From contig NZ_QGDO01000001.1 in the NCBI RefSeq assembly GCF_003149185.1, positions 1,674,001-1,738,000 on the forward strand: a stretch of DNA of 64,000 bases, in the 5' to 3' direction. A model generated the notes under the pieces. That model did no database searches. It was not told the DNA's origin and was given only the letters and a program-made list of their open reading frames with translations. A program made the position numbers and the translations under genes. Source of the DNA: Sediminitomix flava (lineage in GTDB: Bacteria; Bacteroidota; Bacteroidia; Cytophagales; Flammeovirgaceae). Shown piece after piece: positions 1-8,377 of the stretch (its first letter is position 1; the number at the start of each line of letters is the position of its first letter).

Positions 1-1323
1 GAAACATCTGAAGAGGCATGGAAGGAATTAAGACATGACTCGCTTTCTGTTGCTGAAATTGAGATGTTAGACATGATTGATACCATCCAGAATATTCCAA
101 TTGTAAAAACCTACATAGATATTGCTGAGACTGTAGTCAATGGCTACTTCAATCTTGGGAAAGTAGAAATTGGTACTTATGCACAACTTTATGCCAACAA
201 CAATATTGAAGGACATCGTTTTCAAATTGGGATGACTTCTAACGTCGATCTGAGTAGGAAATTTAAGGTAAAAGCTCAAATAGCTTACGGTACAAAGGAT
301 GAACAATTCAAATACTTCTTTGAAAATAAATGGTTTTTGAGCAGACCTAAATGGATGATTTTAGGTTTCGAATCTGAATATGATGTAGAACGTGTCGGGG
401 TTTTTAACGATGACCTTTCAAACACAAACCTCTTTGACGCCTCTACCAAGTGGGGAGATTTCAGAAGACCTTTTAAAAATTTCTTCAATAAAGTCTACTT
501 CCAATCTGATGTGTGGCATAGCTTCACTGTAAAAGCCACGATCCGTAACCAAGACTTTGATCCATTATTTAATTTTCAATATGAAATTCCTCAAAGTGAT
601 GGAGAAAGCCTGACTGGTAGTGCTTATAAAGCTTCTGAGCTAGTAGGAGAAGTTAGGTATGCTCCAGGTTATAAATTTATACAAACCCAATACAATACAC
701 GCGTTGTCGTTGCTAGCGATCAGCGACCTGTTTTACTTTTCCGTTATATTTATGGTGTTCCCAAACTCTTTGGTGGAGATTTCGAATATCATAAATTTCA
801 AGCAGGAATAGATCAGTGGTTCAGAGTAGGCGGTTGGGGTAGATTTGAGTACAATTTAAGAGGAGGTTACATTCCTTCTACACTCCCTTATCCTCTATTG
901 GAAAACCACTTGGGTAACCAAAGTGACCTTTTCTATAACAGCAACTCCTTTAACCTCATGAATTTCTTTGAATTTACGAGTGACAGGTATGTATCATTAC
1001 GAATGATACATCGTTTTGAAGGCGTTATTCTCAATAGAATCCCTCTACTCAAAAAGTTAAAATGGCGTCTTTTCGTGACTGGAAATCTATTGTATGGTGA
1101 TTTGAGTGACAAAAATTTAGCCGTTACGCAACCTACAGATTCACTTGGAAATCAGTATGAAACCGTGAATCCTCTTGGTGACACTCCATATGCTGAAGTT
1201 AGTTACGGCGTTGAGAATATTTTTAGGTTTATTCGAGTAGACTTTATTCATCGTCTGACTTATTTAGACAACCCAGATGTGAATAATTTTGGAATTAAGA
1301 TTTCTGCTTGGTTCCGATTATAA
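1..1323 (+). CDS. DUF5686-family outer-membrane beta-barrel protein, C-terminal part (5' end outside window)
   Basis: The reading frame is open from base 1, so the gene starts upstream and about 440 C-terminal residues are visible. The segment has alternating hydrophobic/aromatic strands (for example GTYAQLYANN, EGHRFQIGMTSN, WGRFEYNLRGG) and ends in an aromatic-rich strand, KISAWFRL, as expected for an outer-membrane barrel. This pattern matches the C-terminal half of Bacteroidota DUF5686 proteins, which usually carry an N-terminal carboxypeptidase-like regulatory domain; that half is not visible here. Its role is unknown; an outer-membrane location is inferred. It is followed directly by a bidirectional terminator. 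Family assignment is from recognition only. Confidence 0.72.
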   Translation, partial: ETSEEAWKELRHDSLSVAEIEMLDMIDTIQNIPIVKTYIDIAETVVNGYFNLGKVEIGTYAQLYANNNIEGHRFQIGMTSNVDLSRKFKVKAQIAYGTKDEQFKYFFENKWFLSRPKWMILGFESEYDVERVGVFNDDLSNTNLFDASTKWGDFRRPFKNFFNKVYFQSDVWHSFTVKATIRNQDFDPLFNFQYEIPQSDGESLTGSAYKASELVGEVRYAPGYKFIQTQYNTRVVVASDQRPVLLFRYIYGVPKLFGGDFEYHKFQAGIDQWFRVGGWGRFEYNLRGGYIPSTLPYPLLENHLGNQSDLFYNSNSFNLMNFFEFTSDRYVSLRMIHRFEGVILNRIPLLKKLKWRLFVTGNLLYGDLSDKNLAVTQPTDSLGNQYETVNPLGDTPYAEVSYGVENIFRFIRVDFIHRLTYLDNPDVNNFGIKISAWFRL

Positions 1324-1344
1324 ATAAGAACTAAAAAGACATAA

Positions 1345-1376
1345 AAAAAGGACTGCCACTACTGGTAGTCCTTTTT
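1345..1376. terminator. Bidirectional rho-independent terminator
   Basis: GGACTGCC and GGTAGTCC form an 8-bp stem (one G-T pair) around ACTACT, with an A-run before and a T-run after. It serves both convergent genes. Confidence 0.85.
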
Positions 1377-1393
1377 CTATATAAAATTGACAA

Positions 1394-2176
1394 TTAAGCC
1401 TCTTTTTTCTTACGACGTGTAGTACGTTTCTTAGGTTTTTCTTCAACAACCTCAACTTCTACACCTGCAAGTACACGACCACAGTGCTCACACACGATGA
1501 TCTTCTTACGCTCCTTGATATCAGCTTGACGTTGTGGAGGTACAACATTGAAACATCCACCACAAGCAGATTTCTTAACTGAAACTACCGCAAGACCATT
1601 CACAGCGTTAGAACGGATACGGTCGTATGCAGTGATAAGACGCTCGTCTTGTACATTCTTAAGCGCTTTATCTCTCTGCTTCATCAGTTTCTCTTCTTCA
1701 ATTTCAGTTTCACTGATGATTTCATCCAACTCAACTTTCTTTGAAGAAAGGTCTTTCTTTCTTTCTTCTAAAGTAGTTTTAGTATCGATGATTTGCTCTT
1801 TCTTCGCAGAGATTGCAGCTTGATCTTGTTTGATTTTCTTATTAGAAACTTGCTCATCAAGATCTAACATTTCAAGCTCTTTATTGATCGCATCATACTC
1901 ACGATTGTTACGAACATTCATTTGCTGATCTTGCAAATGAGCTACACGATCTTTATAAGACTTGATATTCGCCTTATGCTGATCAATTGAAGCTTCTAAA
2001 TCTGAAAGTTCACTTTTGAATTTATCAACACGTGTTTCGTAACCCGCAATTTCGTCCTCTAGATCCTGAACTTCTTCAGGTAAGTCACCACGGATTTTTT
2101 TTATTTCATCTAATTTGGAGTCTATACTCTGTAGCTTAACCATAGCGTCAAGCTTCTGAGAAACGGTATTTTCCAT
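1394..2176 (-). CDS. Coiled-coil zinc-ribbon protein (COG1579 type)
   Basis: A 260-residue protein. Residues about 10-175 are heptad-rich (long runs of K, E, D, L) and predict an antiparallel coiled-coil hairpin. Residues 205-232 form a four-cysteine zinc ribbon, C205-x2-C208 and C229-x2-C232, with the usual GGCF and CEHCGR wording. A basic tail (KKRTTRRKKK) follows. This is the architecture of the widespread COG1579 / C4-type zinc-ribbon family, thought to act in nucleic-acid transactions but with no settled function. In many Bacteroidota it sits beside a Nif3-like gene; that neighbour is absent here. The start is the ATG at the 3' side of the long leader. Confidence 0.88.
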   Translation of the reverse strand: MENTVSQKLDAMVKLQSIDSKLDEIKKIRGDLPEEVQDLEDEIAGYETRVDKFKSELSDLEASIDQHKANIKSYKDRVAHLQDQQMNVRNNREYDAINKELEMLDLDEQVSNKKIKQDQAAISAKKEQIIDTKTTLEERKKDLSSKKVELDEIISETEIEEEKLMKQRDKALKNVQDERLITAYDRIRSNAVNGLAVVSVKKSACGGCFNVVPPQRQADIKERKKIIVCEHCGRVLAGVEVEVVEEKPKKRTTRRKKKEA

Positions 2177-2570
2177 ATAATCCGATAAAGTTTATTATTT
2201 CTAAGAGCGTTCCCGATCCTGAATTATTATAGCCCGTAAATTTAGGTAAAAAGGATTTAAAAAGTTTGTTTTTGTGCAGGAATTTATTCAATAATTCTAT
2301 ATTCTCACTGCTTCTACTAAAAATACAACTAAAAATCTGCATGAGTTTCTCTTTTTAGCCATATCTGAAGATCTTTTCTTGACTTTTTACAATTCAAATT
2401 TAGCTATACGCTTTTATTTACAAAAAAAATAGACAGTCTTTACTCTTGGATATCAAAAAGTTGCAAAAACAGCACTACTTCACATTGCTATTTTTTACGA
2501 TCTATATTTGGAAAAGTAAATTCAGCCGTGCATCTTTGCATCGCTTTTCTGAGAAAGGCGACCGAAATAA
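2177..2570. promoter_or_regulatory. Intergenic region with tRNA-Asp promoter
   Basis: This 394-bp gap separates divergent units. Toward the tRNAs a Bacteroidota-type promoter can be read: TTTG at 2507-2510, 20 bp, then CATCTTTG at 2531-2538 (consensus TAnnTTTG), 33 bases before the first tRNA. TATATTTG at 2503-2510 is itself an exact match to the -7 consensus and is an alternative. Nothing else recognisable was seen; a 64-codon minus-strand frame here lacks coding character. Confidence 0.5.
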
Positions 2571-2644
2571 GGAGCGGTAGTTCAGCTGGTTAGAATACCT
2601 GCCTGTCACGCAGGGGGTCGCGGGTTCGAATCCCGTCCGTTCCG
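2571..2644 (+). tRNA. tRNA-Asp(GTC), copy 1
   Basis: 74 nt. Acceptor GGAGCGG pairs with CCGTTCC, anticodon loop CTGTCAC gives GTC, and the T-loop TTCGAAT is present. Discriminator is G and no CCA is encoded. Confidence 0.96.
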
Positions 2645-2683
2645 CAAATCTCTTTTATAAAAGAGTAAATATATATTTCCCAC

Positions 2684-2757
2684 GGAGCGGTAGTTCAGCT
2701 GGTTAGAATACCTGCCTGTCACGCAGGGGGTCGCGGGTTCGAATCCCGTCCGTTCCG
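2684..2757 (+). tRNA. tRNA-Asp(GTC), copy 2
   Basis: Identical to copy 1 and shifted by 113 bp. The 39-bp spacer before it contains the 16-bp perfect palindrome CTCTTTTATAAAAGAG. Confidence 0.96.
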
Positions 2758-2796
2758 CAAATCTCTTTTATAAAAGAGTAAATATATATTTCCCAC

Positions 2797-2870
2797 GGAG
2801 CGGTAGTTCAGCTGGTTAGAATACCTGCCTGTCACGCAGGGGGTCGCGGGTTCGAATCCCGTCCGTTCCG
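2797..2870 (+). tRNA. tRNA-Asp(GTC), copy 3
   Basis: Identical to copies 1 and 2, again offset by 113 bp, with a spacer identical to the preceding one. Confidence 0.96.
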
Positions 2871-2911
2871 CAAAATCTCTTTTATACAAAGAGTAAATAT
2901 ATATTTCCCAT

Positions 2912-2985
2912 GGAGCGGTAGTTCAGCTGGTTAGAATACCTGCCTGTCACGCAGGGGGTCGCGGGTTCGAATCCCGTCCGTTCCG
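2912..2985 (+). tRNA. tRNA-Asp(GTC), copy 4
   Basis: Identical tRNA. The spacer before it is 2 bp longer and slightly diverged (CTCTTTTATACAAAGAG in place of the palindrome). It is the last gene before the terminator. Confidence 0.96.
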
Positions 2986-2994
2986 CTGATTTTT

Positions 2995-3031
2995 AAGCCT
3001 TACATTTCTGATGAAGTGTAAGGCTTTTTTT
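2995..3031 (+). terminator. Terminator of the tRNA-Asp array
   Basis: AAGCCTTACA pairs with TGTAAGGCTT around a 12-base loop, followed by a T-run. Confidence 0.9.
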
Positions 3032-3148
3032 GTATGTATCTCTTTTTCTGTAAAAAGCGATTCTGAAATTTCCTTGAATTCAGTGATTAATCAATAAGCT
3101 CTATTTCTAATTTTAGTTGCTCCAAAACTAACATAGAAGATAGAGCGA

Positions 3149-4159
3149 ATGGAAAAAGAACAACACATTGCAATAGTGGGCGCAGGAGTCATAGGACTTT
3201 CCACAGCATTACTTTTAGTTGAAAAAGGATATCAAGTTACAATTCACACAAAAGAGCTTCCTTTTACAACAACCTCTGCCATTGCTGCTGCTGTTTGGTT
3301 TCCTTATCAAGCTCAACCTTATATACTAGTAAATAAATGGAGTAAGTTTACTTACTACAAACTCAAAGAACTCTCCTTAGAACCAAAAACTGGTGTTCAT
3401 TTTTCAAAATTCACGATTATTGATCAGAAAAAAAGTGGTCTTCCATGGCTTGATGCTTTCCCGAAAGATCAACATAATAGTGCAAAACAGTTTGATATAA
3501 ATAATATCCCGTCATTGTCTTATGAGAGAGATGTTCCAGTTATGGAATCGCCAATTTACCTCAATTACCTTTATGAAAAGTTTTTAGCACTTGGAGGTCA
3601 AATGGTCTTAGAAGAGGTTCAAGACCTTAAAGAACTTTCATTTAAGTATGACTGGATAGTCAATTGTAGTGGTTTAGGTGCGCTTAGATTAGCCGAGGAC
3701 GCTAAAGTATTCCCGATACAAGGACAAATTGTGAAGATGAAGCCAAACTCTACTATAAATGGAGTCTTGTGCGAATTTCCAATTGACGAATTTAAAGATG
3801 AAACAACCTATATCATTCCTCGTGAAGACTGTATTGTACTTGGAGGAACTGTTCGAAAAGATCAATTTGATTTAACCCCAGATACAAGTACAACTCAAAG
3901 GATACTACAACGCTCTGCTTCATTCAACTCAAAAATTAAAACTGAGGATATAATAGATGTGGTCGTTGGATTAAGACCAGGAAGAGACTCCATCAGAGTA
4001 GAAAAAGAAGATGGTACTTCAATAATACACAACTATGGGCACGGAGGCTCTGGTTTTACAGTATCTTGGGGTTGTGCTGCCCATGTTGCAGATCTCATTT
4101 CTTATTGGTCGGAACACTCAGATCAAAAACTAGTACAAAGGAAAACTTTAGACATCTAA
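3149..4159 (+). CDS. FAD-dependent D-amino-acid oxidase
   Basis: A 336-residue flavoprotein of the DAAO fold that would oxidatively deaminate D-amino acids to 2-oxo acids, ammonia and hydrogen peroxide. The N-terminus carries the FAD-binding GAGVIG (residues 11-16). The substrate site is recognisable: Y221 in TYIIPR corresponds to the conserved DAAO tyrosine, and R276 in GLRPGR to the carboxylate-binding arginine. The C-terminal HNYGHGGSGFT segment is the FAD signature of the family. The length equals that of eukaryotic DAAO and there is no signal peptide. Glycine oxidase (ThiO) is less likely because the GLRP-R and NYGHGG wording is DAAO-like and no thi genes are adjacent. It stands alone behind the tRNA terminator; substrate preference is unknown. 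Confidence 0.85.
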   Translation: MEKEQHIAIVGAGVIGLSTALLLVEKGYQVTIHTKELPFTTTSAIAAAVWFPYQAQPYILVNKWSKFTYYKLKELSLEPKTGVHFSKFTIIDQKKSGLPWLDAFPKDQHNSAKQFDINNIPSLSYERDVPVMESPIYLNYLYEKFLALGGQMVLEEVQDLKELSFKYDWIVNCSGLGALRLAEDAKVFPIQGQIVKMKPNSTINGVLCEFPIDEFKDETTYIIPREDCIVLGGTVRKDQFDLTPDTSTTQRILQRSASFNSKIKTEDIIDVVVGLRPGRDSIRVEKEDGTSIIHNYGHGGSGFTVSWGCAAHVADLISYWSEHSDQKLVQRKTLDI

Positions 4160-4185
4160 AAAATTCAATCTATAAGTAAACCTAG

Positions 4186-4815
4186 TTATTGTTCACCATA
4201 ATCTTGATAGATGGTCTTTTTCCCGTTTTTCTTATACTTATACCAAATGCCTATTGGTTTATCGGCATAATAACTGCCCTCAAACTCTTGAATTCCTTTC
4301 TCTGAGTATGTTTTCCATTCCCCATGCCTTAAACCTTCTTTAAACTCACCTTTAGACTGAAGCTGACTATTCTCATAATAGAATTGCCAAATACCATTCG
4401 GTTCTCCAAGACGATAACTTCCAAGTCTTTCAATAGAGCCATTCTCAAAATAGAAAACCCATTCTCCTTCGTATAAACCGTTTGAGAAATCCCCCTTTTT
4501 ACGAATTGTACCATTAGGATGGTAAGAGATACTTACACCCTCCTCTACTCCATTTTTCCAATTTTCTTCCGAGATCTTATTCCCCTCAAAGTCAAAAAAG
4601 ACACATAAGCCATGAAATTCTCCTTCTTTATAATGTAGTATAGCATTCGTTCCTCCAGAAGGATAATATAGTTTCCACGCACCGACTCGTTGTCCATTTT
4701 CCAAAGCCCCTTCTGCTTTTAATGTAGAATCACCGTAATACTCCTTAGTTACTTGCCCAAAAGAAAGTAAAGGCATAAATAAAAGTAGGCTACAAATAAT
4801 CCCTCTCATGGTCAT
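4186..4815 (-). CDS. Exported MORN-repeat (YwqK-like) protein
   Basis: 209 residues. A signal peptide (about residues 1-21, ending LLSFGQ) is followed by seven or eight units of roughly 23 residues with the MORN_2 wording NG-GxWKxYYxxGxxxxxGxYxxGxxxGxW. Databases often label this family toxin-antitoxin YwqK antitoxin, but with a signal peptide and no toxin partner beside it that name carries no functional weight. A surface or periplasmic repeat protein is the safer reading. It converges on the oxidase gene with only 26 bp between and no clear terminator. A second in-frame ATG two codons downstream could be the start. Confidence 0.82.
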   Translation of the reverse strand: MTMRGIICSLLLFMPLLSFGQVTKEYYGDSTLKAEGALENGQRVGAWKLYYPSGGTNAILHYKEGEFHGLCVFFDFEGNKISEENWKNGVEEGVSISYHPNGTIRKKGDFSNGLYEGEWVFYFENGSIERLGSYRLGEPNGIWQFYYENSQLQSKGEFKEGLRHGEWKTYSEKGIQEFEGSYYADKPIGIWYKYKKNGKKTIYQDYGEQ

Positions 4816-5019
4816 TTTCTAGATTCTGGTTTAGATTGTCAGATCAAAATAAAAGCATCTCTATTCAATTGACTACTTTTATTCTCATAAAATACTTTTA
4901 GAGTTTTCTAAAAAGTAGAAATCTAGGAACAAGTAAGACCAATATTTTTCGTTAAAACTATACTTAAGCTAGAAATTTTGGTAATTTCAAATGTTAGTTT
5001 CAACTAAAAACGGCTTTGT

Positions 5020-5394
5020 ATGACATCGAGTACAGGGAAGGATCCTTTGAATCAAGCGCAGAAGAATAGTTTAAATACTTTTACAGAGACCATAGTGAAG
5101 ATGCTTGAAGCATACTTCAAACTCTTCAAATTGGAAGCTAAAGCTTCTTTGACAAACATTTTTTCGATCGTAATCATCTGCTCAGTAGCTTTAATTCTTT
5201 TAAGCCTACTGCTCTTGTTTGCAAGTATCGGAACAGCGCATCTCATTTCCTATTCGTTGGGATGGCCTGAATTTGCGGGTTTCTTTCTCATTTCTCTATT
5301 CTATCTGCTGATTATCCTTCTGATCTATTGGAAACGAAGATGGATATGGACTCAACTGTATGTCTTCTTAGACAAGTTTGATTCTGAGTTATAA
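5020..5394 (+). CDS. Phage-holin-family-like membrane protein
   Basis: 124 residues. A polar N-terminus of about 45 residues precedes two strong hydrophobic segments (about 47-75 and 80-104) and a basic WKRRW motif. This matches the chromosomal phage holin family (DUF1469 / Holin-X-like) common in Bacteroidota, which despite its name is usually not associated with prophage; no phage genes are nearby. It is followed after 35 bp by a second small membrane-anchored protein, a common pairing, so the two probably form an operon. Function unknown, perhaps envelope stress or cell-shape related. Confidence 0.7.
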   Translation: MTSSTGKDPLNQAQKNSLNTFTETIVKMLEAYFKLFKLEAKASLTNIFSIVIICSVALILLSLLLLFASIGTAHLISYSLGWPEFAGFFLISLFYLLIILLIYWKRRWIWTQLYVFLDKFDSEL

Positions 5395-5429
5395 GGCTCA
5401 GTATTTAATAAGTTTAAACAAATACGAAT

Positions 5430-5888
5430 ATGGAAAACACTAAGAAAGACGGGGTCGTTAGGATCAAAAATGATATAGAGTTACAAAGACAAGCACTGAA
5501 AACCGAGGCAAACGAACTTCGTGAATCTATTCAGTCTCAGTTTAATGATGCTTATGTAGAGGTTGAAAAAAAAGGTAAACGTTACTTTTTTATAGGCTCT
5601 GCATTTTTTGGTGCTTATTTACTCGTAAAATGGCTTCTAGATGGCAGAAAACAACAGCCAGAACTCACTGAAAATGTTGTCAGCAAAGCAGTAGAAACCA
5701 ATACAGGAGAAGAATTACTCGTTTCTGAGGTAAAACAAAATCAAGGCTCTAAATGGTACAGAATGGTCATGGATCGTATTGCACTTTTCATCCTTGAGCT
5801 TGCTAAACAGCAGTTAGCCAGATTCTTAGCCGATATGGGTAAACAAGTCTCTTTAGGAATAGAAAAAAAGTTAAATAAATCAGAATAA
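5430..5888 (+). CDS. Single-span membrane protein, partner of the holin-like gene
   Basis: 152 residues, not assigned to a named family. The N-terminal about 45 residues are charged and helical, a hydrophobic segment (about 51-67, YFFIGSAFFGAYLLVKWLL) spans the membrane, and the C-terminal about 80 residues form an amphipathic helix-rich tail ending in KKLNKSE. Its position just behind the holin-like gene suggests that both act at the inner membrane. There is no signal cleavage site. Function unknown. Confidence 0.7.
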   Translation: MENTKKDGVVRIKNDIELQRQALKTEANELRESIQSQFNDAYVEVEKKGKRYFFIGSAFFGAYLLVKWLLDGRKQQPELTENVVSKAVETNTGEELLVSEVKQNQGSKWYRMVMDRIALFILELAKQQLARFLADMGKQVSLGIEKKLNKSE

Positions 5889-5994
5889 GTGCATTTAAGC
5901 TTTTGTGTATCAAATTTCTAATATTAATTTTGATATTAAGAATGTAAATGTATTTATTTGCAAGTCGATCATCAAAACTAAACTTGTTGAAAAA

Positions 5995-6231
5995 ATGTCT
6001 GAAATCGCAGAAAAAGTACAAAAGATAGTAGTAGAGAAATTAGGAGTTGAAGAATCAGAAGTAACTCCTGAGGCTAGTTTCACTAACGACCTTGGTGCAG
6101 ATTCTCTTGACACTGTAGAATTGATCATGGAATTCGAAAAAGAATTCAACGTATCTATTCCAGACGATCAAGCTGAGTCTATCGCGACTGTAGGTCAAGC
6201 GATATCTTACTTGGAAGAGAACGTAGCTTAA
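5995..6231 (+). CDS. acpP: Acyl carrier protein
   Basis: 78 residues, acidic, with the phosphopantetheine site DSL (S37 in [11 protein letters not shown]). It carries the growing acyl chain in type II fatty-acid synthesis. The frame is open 30 codons further upstream, but family alignment places the start at MSEIAEKV, preceded by an A-rich stretch typical of Bacteroidota start sites. fabF follows 154 bp later with a terminator-like hairpin between them, a usual gene order with an unusual intercistronic element. Confidence 0.97.
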   Translation: MSEIAEKVQKIVVEKLGVEESEVTPEASFTNDLGADSLDTVELIMEFEKEFNVSIPDDQAESIATVGQAISYLEENVA

Positions 6232-6289
6232 TCATTAGGCCTTATAGCTTAGTGAATATACACACTCCCAGGGAGGATAACCTGAAAAA

Positions 6290-6339
6290 AGACCTGACCG
6301 TGTTGTTTTCTTAAACAAGAACTGTCAGGTCTGTTTTTT
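6290..6339 (+). terminator. Terminator/attenuator between acpP and fabF
   Basis: AGACCTGAC pairs with GTCAGGTCT (9 bp, 25-base loop), followed by G and a T-run of six. It lies 58 bp behind acpP and 46 bp before fabF, so it would either end the acpP transcript or let part of transcription through into fabF. A small CTCCC/GGGAG hairpin precedes it at 6265-6275. Confidence 0.78.
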
Positions 6340-6385
6340 AGCTACAGTGTAAACGATTTTTATCTCTAACCAACCCACTTCTGTT

Positions 6386-7639
6386 ATGAAGTTAAGAAGA
6401 GTTGTAGTAACAGGCCTTGGTGCTGTTACACCTATCGGGAATACCGTGGAAGAATATTGGGATTCTTTAGAGAAAGGTGTAAGTGGAGCCCAGCCTATCA
6501 CAAAATTTGATGCTTCAAAATTCAAAACTCAATTTGCTTGTGAAGTTAAAGGCTTCAATGTAAATGAGTATCTTGACCGTAAAGAAGCTCGTAAAATGGA
6601 CTTGTTCTGCCAATATGCTATGGCTGTTGGTGATCAAGCAATTAAAGATTCTAAACTAGACCTTGACGCTATCGATAAAAGTAGAGTTGGGGTAATTTGG
6701 GGCGCTGGTATCGGTGGATTAACGAGTTTGCAAAAAGAAGTGATCGATTTCGCCAATGGCGATGGAACACCTCGTTTCAACCCGTTCTTTATCCCTAAGA
6801 TGCTAGTTGACCTTGCTCCCGGACACCTTGCTATTAAGTACGGTTTCAGTGGACCAAACTTCTCAACTGTTTCTGCTTGTGCATCCGCGACCAATGCATT
6901 TGTAGACGCATTCAACTACATCCGTTTGGGTAAAGCAGATATGTTCTTGGCTGGTGGTACTGAAGCTTGTGTAAACGAGTCTGGTATCGGAGGTTTCAAT
7001 GCATTGAAAGCATTGTCTACTCGTAACGACAGCCCTGAATCAGCTTCTCGTCCATTCGATCAAAACCGTGATGGTTTTGTATTGGGTGAAGGAGGAGGTG
7101 CTCTAATCCTAGAAGAACTCGATCACGCTCTGGCAAGAGGTGCAAAAATATACGCCGAAGTAATGGGTGGCGGTATGTCTTGCGATGCTCACCACATGAC
7201 TGCTCCTCATCCTGAAGGAGAAGGTGTCGTGAAAGTAATGCAAGAAGCCCTAAAAGATGCAAATATGTCTCCTGATGAGATTGACTATATCAACGTTCAT
7301 GGTACGTCAACTCCTCTTGGTGATGTGGCAGAATTGAAAGGTATTCAGAAAGTATTTGGAGATCACGCATACGAGATGAATATTTCTTCAACGAAATCAA
7401 TGACTGGTCACCTTCTTGGTGCTGCTGGTGCAATTGAAGCCCTTGCATCTATCTTCGCTTTGGAGAGACAAACTGTTCCTCCTACAATCAACAATGAAAC
7501 TCGTGACGAAAACATCGACCCGAGATTCAAATTGACATTGAACAAAGCGGAAAAGAGAGAAGTAAACGCTGTATTGAGCAACACGTTCGGTTTCGGTGGA
7601 CACAATTTCTCAATCATCTTGAAAAAATTTGCTGAATAG
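6386..7639 (+). CDS. fabF: Beta-ketoacyl-ACP synthase II
   Basis: 417 residues, full length for KAS II. The catalytic triad is intact: C165 in SACASA, H305 in HGTSTPLGD and H342 in MTGHLLGAAG. The C-terminal GFGGHN glycine loop is present. It condenses malonyl-ACP with acyl-ACP in fatty-acid elongation and sits behind acpP. A terminator of the AGGTCAA type follows. Confidence 0.97.
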   Translation: MKLRRVVVTGLGAVTPIGNTVEEYWDSLEKGVSGAQPITKFDASKFKTQFACEVKGFNVNEYLDRKEARKMDLFCQYAMAVGDQAIKDSKLDLDAIDKSRVGVIWGAGIGGLTSLQKEVIDFANGDGTPRFNPFFIPKMLVDLAPGHLAIKYGFSGPNFSTVSACASATNAFVDAFNYIRLGKADMFLAGGTEACVNESGIGGFNALKALSTRNDSPESASRPFDQNRDGFVLGEGGGALILEELDHALARGAKIYAEVMGGGMSCDAHHMTAPHPEGEGVVKVMQEALKDANMSPDEIDYINVHGTSTPLGDVAELKGIQKVFGDHAYEMNISSTKSMTGHLLGAAGAIEALASIFALERQTVPPTINNETRDENIDPRFKLTLNKAEKREVNAVLSNTFGFGGHNFSIILKKFAE

Positions 7640-7662
7640 TCATTATTCAGTTTAAAATATTA

Positions 7663-7699
7663 AAGGTCAACTCAGCAATGGGTTGACCTTATTTTTTTT
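7663..7699 (+). terminator. Terminator of fabF (AGGTCAA-type hairpin)
   Basis: AAGGTCAA pairs with TTGACCTT around a 12-base loop, then A and T8. It is nearly identical in sequence to the terminator at 9241-9276. Confidence 0.88.
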
Positions 7700-7735
7700 A
7701 TCTTATCATTACATTCCACTAGAATTCTATGTAAG

Positions 7736-8311
7736 ATGGAAGTATTAAAGCAAGAGATTGAGAAGTATACACAGTTTAACTCTGTTGAAGAATGGAATAA
7801 ATTTTCTTCAAAGCTGACAATAAAAGAAGCCAAAAAACGAGAGGTAATATTTAGAGAAACAGATATCTGTGATAAAGTGATCTACATTTTAGATGGCATT
7901 GTTTCATCTGAATACAATAGAGATGATAAACAGGTTATTTCCAGATTTTTTCAGAAAGGAAATCTCTGTTCAAACATGATTAGTGCCTTTTCCAAAACCA
8001 TTCAATCCGATAATGTGATTGCTATCACCTCAGTCAAATACATCACAATACCGTATGAGTATTTTATGGAGCTATACCTGTATTCAGACTCAATAGGAGT
8101 ATTTCTGAGAAAAAAGATACTGGAACACCTCGTGGAAGCAAAAAACTTTATCAGTATAAAAACCACAGCAAACACAGAAACCGAGTATGCTTTTCTTGAG
8201 GAGTATTATCCTGAGATCATTAGAAAAACACCTTCAAAATATATTGCTGCTTTTATCGGGATCACACCAGAAGCTTTAAGCCGATTTTTAAAACAGCGAC
8301 ACAGTTCTTAA
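7736..8311 (+). CDS. Crp/Fnr-family transcriptional regulator
   Basis: 191 residues. Residues about 15-110 form a cyclic-nucleotide-binding-like beta-roll (EVIFRETDICDKVIYILDGIV) without a clear cAMP phosphate-binding cassette. A long dimer helix follows, and the end carries the recognition-helix wording YIAAFIGITPEALSRFLK of Bacteroidota Crp-like regulators. The DNA-binding wing after the recognition helix is short, which is normal for this subgroup. It lies 66 bp ahead of a PhlG-like hydrolase on the same strand, and the pair is bounded by twin terminators, so it may control that gene. Effector unknown. Confidence 0.85.
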   Translation: MEVLKQEIEKYTQFNSVEEWNKFSSKLTIKEAKKREVIFRETDICDKVIYILDGIVSSEYNRDDKQVISRFFQKGNLCSNMISAFSKTIQSDNVIAITSVKYITIPYEYFMELYLYSDSIGVFLRKKILEHLVEAKNFISIKTTANTETEYAFLEEYYPEIIRKTPSKYIAAFIGITPEALSRFLKQRHSS

Positions 8312-8377
8312 CCCACATCAATATTTTTGACCTCTTCTGACAATACTTTTGTATAGAACATTAAAGCACAAAAGATT

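Larger units (their letters stand above)
2571..2985 (+). repeat. Tandem array of four tRNA-Asp units (113/113/115 bp period)
   Basis: Both the tRNA and the flanking spacers are repeated. Spacers 1 and 2 are identical and spacer 3 differs at a few positions, so the array grew by tandem duplication of a tRNA-plus-spacer unit. Confidence 0.95.

Noticed and set aside
2148-2342. 64-codon minus-strand ORF upstream of the zinc-ribbon gene
   Set aside because: It overlaps the start of the real gene, has no coding character and no recognisable motif.
4186-4815. Antitoxin of a toxin-antitoxin system (YwqK name)
   Set aside because: The protein is exported and MORN-like, and no toxin-like neighbour is present.
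5020-5394. Prophage holin
   Set aside because: Although of a holin-named family, there are no other phage genes, integrase or att-like repeats in the area.
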